This document shows, one piece after another, positions 6,315-10,201 of a DNA stretch of 10,201 nt; the stretch's first letter is position 1, and every line of letters begins with the position of its first letter. Origin of the DNA: an uncultured Clostridia bacterium (GTDB lineage: Bacteria; Bacillota; Clostridia; Oscillospirales; Ruminococcaceae); contig CALBJC010000001.1 of assembly GCA_937892655.1 (NCBI GenBank), positions 1 to 10,201 on the forward strand, in the 5' to 3' direction. The notes beneath the pieces are model-generated. The model did no database searches. It was not told the origin of the DNA and saw nothing but the letters and a program-made list of their open reading frames with translations. The position numbers and the translations under genes are program-made.

Positions 6315-6933
6315 TCCGGTTACCAAAGCATTCAGATCTACGTTGGCTGATGGTTTGTTTTTGAAAAATCCGCTATTTATCAGCGGTATGATAATCGGTC
6401 CGGTTGTTGCTGCAATTACAACTTTAAAGCTGGCTTTTACGTTTGTTGTTGCTTTTTCATTGATAACTCTTTGCACAATTATGATATGTTCATTTTACTC
6501 AAGAAGAGTTGTTTATGCAATAAGAATTATTCTTTATACCTTGACATCTTCGCTTGTATATGGCGTTGTTATTATGTTTATCAACCAGTTTATGCCTGTT
6601 GAATCAACCAGTCTCGGTATTTATCTACCGCTTCTTGTATCAAATTCTATGATTGTATCAAGAACTGAACTGAGGTTTTTCAGAAAGCTTAAGATTCAGA
6701 TGATTCCTGATGTTTTTGGCTTTATTATTGGTTTTGATATTTCAGTTTTGATTTTTGCTTTCATACGAGAGATTTTGACGTATGGAAGTATCGGATCTAC
6801 AGTTTTAGGAATGCCTGTAACTTTTCCTATTCTTGCATATCCGTTCGGTGCATTTATTCTATTGGGACTTTTGTCTGCACTATACAGAAAAATTGTTGTT
6901 TCAGTTGTTTTGGCAGATGACGATATGTATTAA
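6304..6933 (+). CDS. rnfE: RnfE/NqrD-family membrane protein lacking cluster cysteines
   Basis: A 209-residue membrane protein with about six hydrophobic segments. It aligns well by eye with NqrD/RnfE: NNPV at the start, KNPLF (21-25), LGIYLPLLVSNS (104-115), DVFGFIIGF (136-144) and FIREILTYGS (153-162). In NqrD, Cys29 and Cys112 help hold a [2Fe-2S] cluster in the membrane. The matching residues here are G32 and S115, so both ligands are missing; C57 and C62 lie elsewhere in a helix. A start upstream at TTG 6259 is possible, but ATG 6304 (or 6307) follows GGGGAA (6294-6299) and begins at the family's usual N-terminus, overlapping the rnfD stop by 8-11 bases. In standard rnfCDGEAB operons rnfG lies between D and E; here it is absent. 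Confidence 0.85.
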   Translation: MMNNPVTKAFRSTLADGLFLKNPLFISGMIIGPVVAAITTLKLAFTFVVAFSLITLCTIMICSFYSRRVVYAIRIILYTLTSSLVYGVVIMFINQFMPVESTSLGIYLPLLVSNSMIVSRTELRFFRKLKIQMIPDVFGFIIGFDISVLIFAFIREILTYGSIGSTVLGMPVTFPILAYPFGAFILLGLLSALYRKIVVSVVLADDDMY

Positions 6934-6956
6934 TTCTTAATGTAAGGAGTGAGAAA

Positions 6957-7532
6957 ATGAGCTTGTTTTTAGAGATGCTTTTAGCTGCACTTATCTGCGC
7001 TTTTGCTGAAAACACTATTTTTATGACAGCTATTGGTACAAGTACATTATTTGTAGCTTCAAAATATCCAAAGCAGGTTTTTGCTTTCTCACTTTCGATT
7101 ACATATATTAACGTTGTATCATCTGTACTTTTGTATTTTTCGCAGTCGTTTATTCCTTATGGCGAACTGGGTTATATTTATAAACCGCTGGTATTTGTAT
7201 TGATAATAGGTTTGGTATATATTCTTACATTACTGTTTTTATGGCGTTTCTTTGATAAACTGTTTGCCAAGCTAAAGAAATTTATACATTTATCAGCATT
7301 TAACTGCATTGTTTTAGGTACTATGTTTATCAATCAGCAAAACAAAGAATCTTTGCTTGACTATGTTTTATATGCCTTCAGTGTGGGTCTTGGATTTCTG
7401 ATAGCATCATGTATAGTCTGTATGAATGTAGATAAGCTGAGAAATGATAAGGTTCCCAGCTCTTTCAGAGGTTTTCCGGTTACACTCATTTACATTGGTA
7501 TTGTATCAATGCTCATTTTTGTTCTGATATAA
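6957..7532 (+). CDS. rnfA: RnfA/NqrE-family membrane protein with one of two cluster cysteines
   Basis: A 191-residue membrane protein with about six hydrophobic segments, normal length for RnfA. Landmarks are FAENTIFMTAIG (16-27), FNCIVLG (115-121), FSVGLGF (141-147) and VPSSFRGFPV (166-175). In NqrE, Cys26 and Cys120 are [2Fe-2S] ligands. The second survives here as C117, but the first is S29 in an alignment that needs no gap. Other cysteines (C14, C152, C155) are not at known ligand positions. AAGGAG (6944-6949) lies seven bases before the ATG. It is the last Rnf-like gene of the set: the next gene is not rnfB, the ferredoxin-like subunit that normally follows. Confidence 0.82.
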   Translation: MSLFLEMLLAALICAFAENTIFMTAIGTSTLFVASKYPKQVFAFSLSITYINVVSSVLLYFSQSFIPYGELGYIYKPLVFVLIIGLVYILTLLFLWRFFDKLFAKLKKFIHLSAFNCIVLGTMFINQQNKESLLDYVLYAFSVGLGFLIASCIVCMNVDKLRNDKVPSSFRGFPVTLIYIGIVSMLIFVLI

Positions 7533-7548
7533 AGTAGGGGGAAGTATA

Positions 7549-8763
7549 ATGGCTTATAAATATAAGCGCAGAAAAATCAAGAAAACAAAGCGTACAAGTA
7601 TGTATAAAAAGAAGAAAACTACTCTTCGTAAGGTAGTTGAAGCTGTTATATATGTTGTTTGTTTTCTTGCTTTGGTATTTTTAGGATTCAGCATAGGCAA
7701 GCCGGTTGTTGAGTTTTTCAGAGGAGAAAAAACAGTCGACGAAAGTTCTTTGGTTTCCAATTCAACAGATTCAGCTGAACAAATCGAAGATAACTCTATC
7801 GTAACTGATACATCGGATGACCTCAGCGAGCCTGATGTTGAGGTGTTTGATGGTGTGTATGCTTTATCATTAAATAAAAACCTTCTCAGTAACAAAGATG
7901 CTCTTAGTGCTGTTGTTTTAAGCGCAAAAGAGCAAGGGTATAATACTGTTGTTATTGACCTTGTTGTTGATGGCGGCTATATCTATTACCTTACAGATCA
8001 GTATCAGGCGATTGCTTATGAAGCGGTTGTAGGTCAGTTATCGCTTGATGAGATTGCTCAGACGATAAGGCTCAACCAGATGAGATCAATTGTAAGATTC
8101 AGTGTTCTTACTGATCATATAACATCCCGAATGGAAAAAACAATTGGTTATACATTTGAAAATGATATTTCGACATGGATTGATGACAGCCCTGAAAAGG
8201 GTGGCAAGGCGTGGATATCACCTTTTAAGGAAGATGCTATTGAATATATCAAATATTTTGCCGCTGAAATCGATGCATCTGATTTTGATTATGTTATAGC
8301 TTGTGACATCGAGTTTCCGTTCATGAGAAATACTGACCTTAATTATTTAGGCTCATCTGTAAAATCTGAGAACAGATATCTTGCACTTCATAATGTATGG
8401 TATGAATTTAAGAATGTGTTTGTAAGCGGGGATAAGGTTATTCTCGATGTTTCTGCATACAAGGTTGTTACAGGAACAGAAGAAGTATTTTCAAAGTCTA
8501 AACCTGAAGTTTCAGATTTGAATCTTACAGTAAACGTAACAGAATTTGAAGATTCATTTGTGACTGCTGACGGACGGGAGATTTCAATTAAAGATTTGTC
8601 ATCATCTCAGAGGGCTATAACAGTAATTGATGAAGCATTAAATATTGCAGACGGATGCTCTGTATATGTAACGCTGATAAGATCTGAATATTCACAGGTT
8701 GAATTTGATATGTTAATTGATTATCTTGAGCAAAGAGAGATTAAGAATATAATTATTAACTAA
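7549..8763 (+). CDS. Membrane-anchored protein resembling DUF4015 glycoside hydrolases
   Basis: A 404-residue protein starting with a very basic 28-residue cytosolic stretch, then one membrane helix (about 31-50), an acidic Ser/Asp-rich linker (60-100), and a globular domain outside the cell. That domain resembles the putative glycosyl hydrolase family DUF4015 (PF13200): GVYALSLN (102-109) as first barrel strand, TVVIDLVVDGGYIYY (133-147), VRFSVLTD (182-189), AWISPFKEDA (221-230) and FDYVIACDIEFPF (246-258), which aligns with the family's FDYIRFP-like strand. The usual R before FP is E255 here, so activity is uncertain. The likely role is in cell-wall or surface polysaccharide processing, by inference only. 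It lies 16 bases after rnfA with a strong AGGGGGA site and ends at a terminator, so it belongs to the rpe-rnf operon. Confidence 0.6.
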   Translation: MAYKYKRRKIKKTKRTSMYKKKKTTLRKVVEAVIYVVCFLALVFLGFSIGKPVVEFFRGEKTVDESSLVSNSTDSAEQIEDNSIVTDTSDDLSEPDVEVFDGVYALSLNKNLLSNKDALSAVVLSAKEQGYNTVVIDLVVDGGYIYYLTDQYQAIAYEAVVGQLSLDEIAQTIRLNQMRSIVRFSVLTDHITSRMEKTIGYTFENDISTWIDDSPEKGGKAWISPFKEDAIEYIKYFAAEIDASDFDYVIACDIEFPFMRNTDLNYLGSSVKSENRYLALHNVWYEFKNVFVSGDKVILDVSAYKVVTGTEEVFSKSKPEVSDLNLTVNVTEFEDSFVTADGREISIKDLSSSQRAITVIDEALNIADGCSVYVTLIRSEYSQVEFDMLIDYLEQREIKNIIIN

Positions 8764-8767
8764 TTTT

Positions 8768-8808
8768 AAGCAGACAGTAATATAATAATACTGTCTGCTT
8801 TTATATTT
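8768..8808 (+). terminator. Rho-independent terminator of the rpe-rnf operon
   Basis: AAGCAGACAGTA (8768-8779) and TACTGTCTGCTT (8789-8800) form a perfect 12-pair stem with a 9-base AT loop. It is followed by TT and T-rich sequence, and starts five bases after the stop codon. Confidence 0.9.
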
Positions 8809-8830
8809 TATATATTTTTTCAAATACTAC

Positions 8831-8859
8831 TAGAAAAATCATATATAATGTGATATAAT
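8831..8859 (+). promoter_or_regulatory. Promoter for the M16 gene pair
   Basis: TAGAAA (8831-8836, 4 of 6) and TATAAT (8854-8859, 6 of 6) are 17 bases apart, with TGA directly before the -10 as an extended element. A second TATAAT at 8844-8849 overlaps the spacer. The expected start is near 8866, giving a leader of about 33 bases. Confidence 0.7.
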
Positions 8860-8879
8860 ATATAAGTTATATTATATTG

Positions 8880-8901
8880 AGGAGTTGTTTTTGCTTTTAT
8901 G
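8880..8901 (+). promoter_or_regulatory. Ribosome binding site unusually far from the M16 ATG
   Basis: AGGAG (8880-8884) is 14 bases from the ATG at 8899, well beyond the usual 5-9. It is ideally spaced instead for a TTG at 8891, which opens an out-of-frame 14-codon reading frame ending in TAA within the M16 gene. No other in-frame start lies between site and ATG. Translation of the M16 gene may be weak or coupled to that short frame. Confidence 0.4.
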
Positions 8902-10170
8902 GATAAAACCAGAATTAAAATTGCTGATAATATAAGTATTACAAAAATTATTGATAAAAAGTTTGTTACAAACACAATAGCTATCAGGTTTATATCTGAT
9001 CATAATGAGAAATATGCTTCATCAAAGGCTTTGTGTGGTTCAATTATTACAACTGCCAGTAAAGAGTATCCAACAATAACTGCAATGTCTCAGAAGCTTG
9101 CAAGCCTTTATAACGGTTCTTTATGGAATAATATCTATAAGCTTGCTGACAAAAGCGTTCTGATGGTTGGTACTGATTTTATTTTAGACAAGCTCGCATA
9201 TGATGGCGAAAAAGTTTCGTGTGAGATGGCTAAGATTCTGGTGGATTGTATTTTCAAACCTGCATTCACTGAAACAGAATGTGATAAGGATTTATTTGAA
9301 AGTTTAAAGAAGGATCTGGTTGATTGCATTGAAGCAAAAATAAACGAAAAGAGATCGTATGCAATAAACAGGGCATCTGAAACTGCTTTTATCGGTGAAG
9401 CTCTCGCAATTCCTACTTTTGGTACTCTCGAGCAGGCAAAAAGTCTGACTTTAGCTGATGTTTATGAAGCGTACCAGTATATTCTTCATAATTCAAATAT
9501 TGAAGTTACTATTGCCGGCGGCGGTGACTTTGATGAAGCATACGAGATTATAAAGAATGCTCTTATGCCTCTTGCATCTGATTCAAAATGTAATGATGAA
9601 TTTGTATATCATTCAAAGCTGAAAACTGAAGTTGCAAATGTAACTGAAAAGCTTGATGTGAATCAGTGTAAGCTTGTTATGGTGTATAAGACTGAATACG
9701 ATAATCTTCTTGCAAACAAGCTTATGTCTGTTATTCTTGGCGGCTCACCATTCTCAAAGCTGTTTTTGAATGTAAGAGAAAAGTTAAGTCTTTGCTATTA
9801 TTGTGCTGCAAGATATCTTGATGACAGATGTGCTTTCATTATTGATAGTGGCGTTGAAAAAGCAAATGTTGAAAAGGCTATTGACGAGATTAAAAATCAG
9901 CTGAACAATATAATCAATGGCGAAATAACAGATGATGAAATAAATAATACAAAGCTATTTGTAGCTTCAGCTGCAAAATGTAGCTGTGACTATGTATCAG
10001 ATATGATTTCATGGGATTTTACTCAGTTTGTCAGAAAAACCAATTATACACCTCAGGAGTATATTGACAAGCTGTATGAAGTTTCAAGGGATGAGATTAT
10101 TCAAGCTGCAAAGAGCCTGAAGCTTGATACTGTATATTTAATGGAAAGTGAGGAAAACGCTGATGAATAA
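8899..10170 (+). CDS. M16 peptidase-family protein without zinc motif (YmfF-like)
   Basis: A 423-residue cytosolic protein with the two-lobed M16 (insulinase/processing peptidase) fold. The N-terminal lobe matches the YmfF type: KFVTNTIAIRF (21-31), the ALCGSIITTA region (44-53) where active members have HxxEH, then YPT (57-59) and LASLYNG (67-73). No HxxEH is present, so it cannot be a zinc peptidase alone. The C-terminal lobe has GGSPFSKLF (281-289) and VREKLSLCYY (292-301), the conserved R and Y that complete an active site in trans. In Bacillus, YmfF pairs with the zinc-bearing YmfH; the overlapping next gene should be that partner. Substrate is unknown; YmfF/YmfH-type proteins have been linked in annotation to EF-P modification, and related ones to peptide processing. 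Confidence 0.85.
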   Translation: MDKTRIKIADNISITKIIDKKFVTNTIAIRFISDHNEKYASSKALCGSIITTASKEYPTITAMSQKLASLYNGSLWNNIYKLADKSVLMVGTDFILDKLAYDGEKVSCEMAKILVDCIFKPAFTETECDKDLFESLKKDLVDCIEAKINEKRSYAINRASETAFIGEALAIPTFGTLEQAKSLTLADVYEAYQYILHNSNIEVTIAGGGDFDEAYEIIKNALMPLASDSKCNDEFVYHSKLKTEVANVTEKLDVNQCKLVMVYKTEYDNLLANKLMSVILGGSPFSKLFLNVREKLSLCYYCAARYLDDRCAFIIDSGVEKANVEKAIDEIKNQLNNIINGEITDDEINNTKLFVASAAKCSCDYVSDMISWDFTQFVRKTNYTPQEYIDKLYEVSRDEIIQAAKSLKLDTVYLMESEENADE

Positions 10171-10201
10171 AATAGAAACTATTTCAAATGAGCGTATAGG
10201 T
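10163..10201 (+). CDS. Start of the probable M16 partner (YmfH-like), partial
   Basis: ATG at 10163 overlaps the stop of the M16 gene by 8 bases and opens a frame that runs to the window edge, 13 codons beginning MNKIETISNER. GAGGAAAA (10150-10157) just upstream is a plausible ribosome binding site. The assignment as the zinc-containing partner comes only from the usual pairing of such genes; the visible residues are too few to show a motif. Confidence 0.6.
   Translation, partial: MNKIETISNERIG

Noticed and set aside
1..10201. tRNA, rRNA, CRISPR array, insertion sequence or phage genes
   Set aside because: I saw no cloverleaf, repeat-spacer array, transposase motif, or integrase; operon structure looks like stable chromosome.

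Overview
The window is AT-rich and every gene I support lies on the + strand. It has AAGGAGG-type ribosome binding sites, TTGACA/TATAAT-type promoters, several TTG and GTG starts, and compact operons closed by hairpin-plus-T terminators. With the gene content (YmfF-type M16 protein, Rnf-type membrane subunits, PgaC/PgaD), this suggests a low-GC Firmicute of class Clostridia, perhaps Ruminococcus-like. That placement is inference; no rRNA or marker gene is available to prove it.

Layout. (1) 1-802: the last 39 codons of an unidentified gene, then a GNAT-family acetyltransferase with a GTG start and its own terminator. (2) 890-4104: a good promoter followed by four tightly packed genes: a PgaC/IcaA-like family 2 glycosyltransferase, a PgaD-like membrane partner, a zinc-ribbon Nudix hydrolase, and a Cof-type HAD phosphatase. 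The first two should form a membrane synthase for a poly-N-acetylglucosamine-like exopolysaccharide; the last two look like nucleotide/phosphate housekeeping enzymes carried on the same message. (3) 4046-4260: a near-consensus promoter inside the 3' end of the HAD gene, then a compact GC-richer segment that folds into several hairpins and ends in a T run, then a strong terminator. I read this as a candidate small RNA gene of no family I recognise. (4) 4344-8808: a consensus promoter, rpe (ribulose-phosphate 3-epimerase), three genes related to RnfD, RnfE and RnfA, and a membrane-anchored protein resembling DUF4015 putative glycoside hydrolases, closed by a terminator. (5) 8831-10201: a promoter, an M16 peptidase-family protein without the zinc motif (YmfF-like), and the first 13 codons of an overlapping gene that is probably its M16 partner.

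The most interesting part is the Rnf-like D-E-A set. No rnfC, rnfG or rnfB lies beside it. By eye alignment with remembered NqrD/NqrE sequences, three of the four cysteines that hold the intramembrane [2Fe-2S] cluster in Rnf/Nqr are replaced, and the FMN-attachment motif of the D subunit is degenerate. This looks like a Rnf-derived membrane module that has lost the classical electron path and may have a different job, possibly in the cell envelope given its co-transcribed surface protein. The second notable item is the candidate small RNA at 4105-4196.
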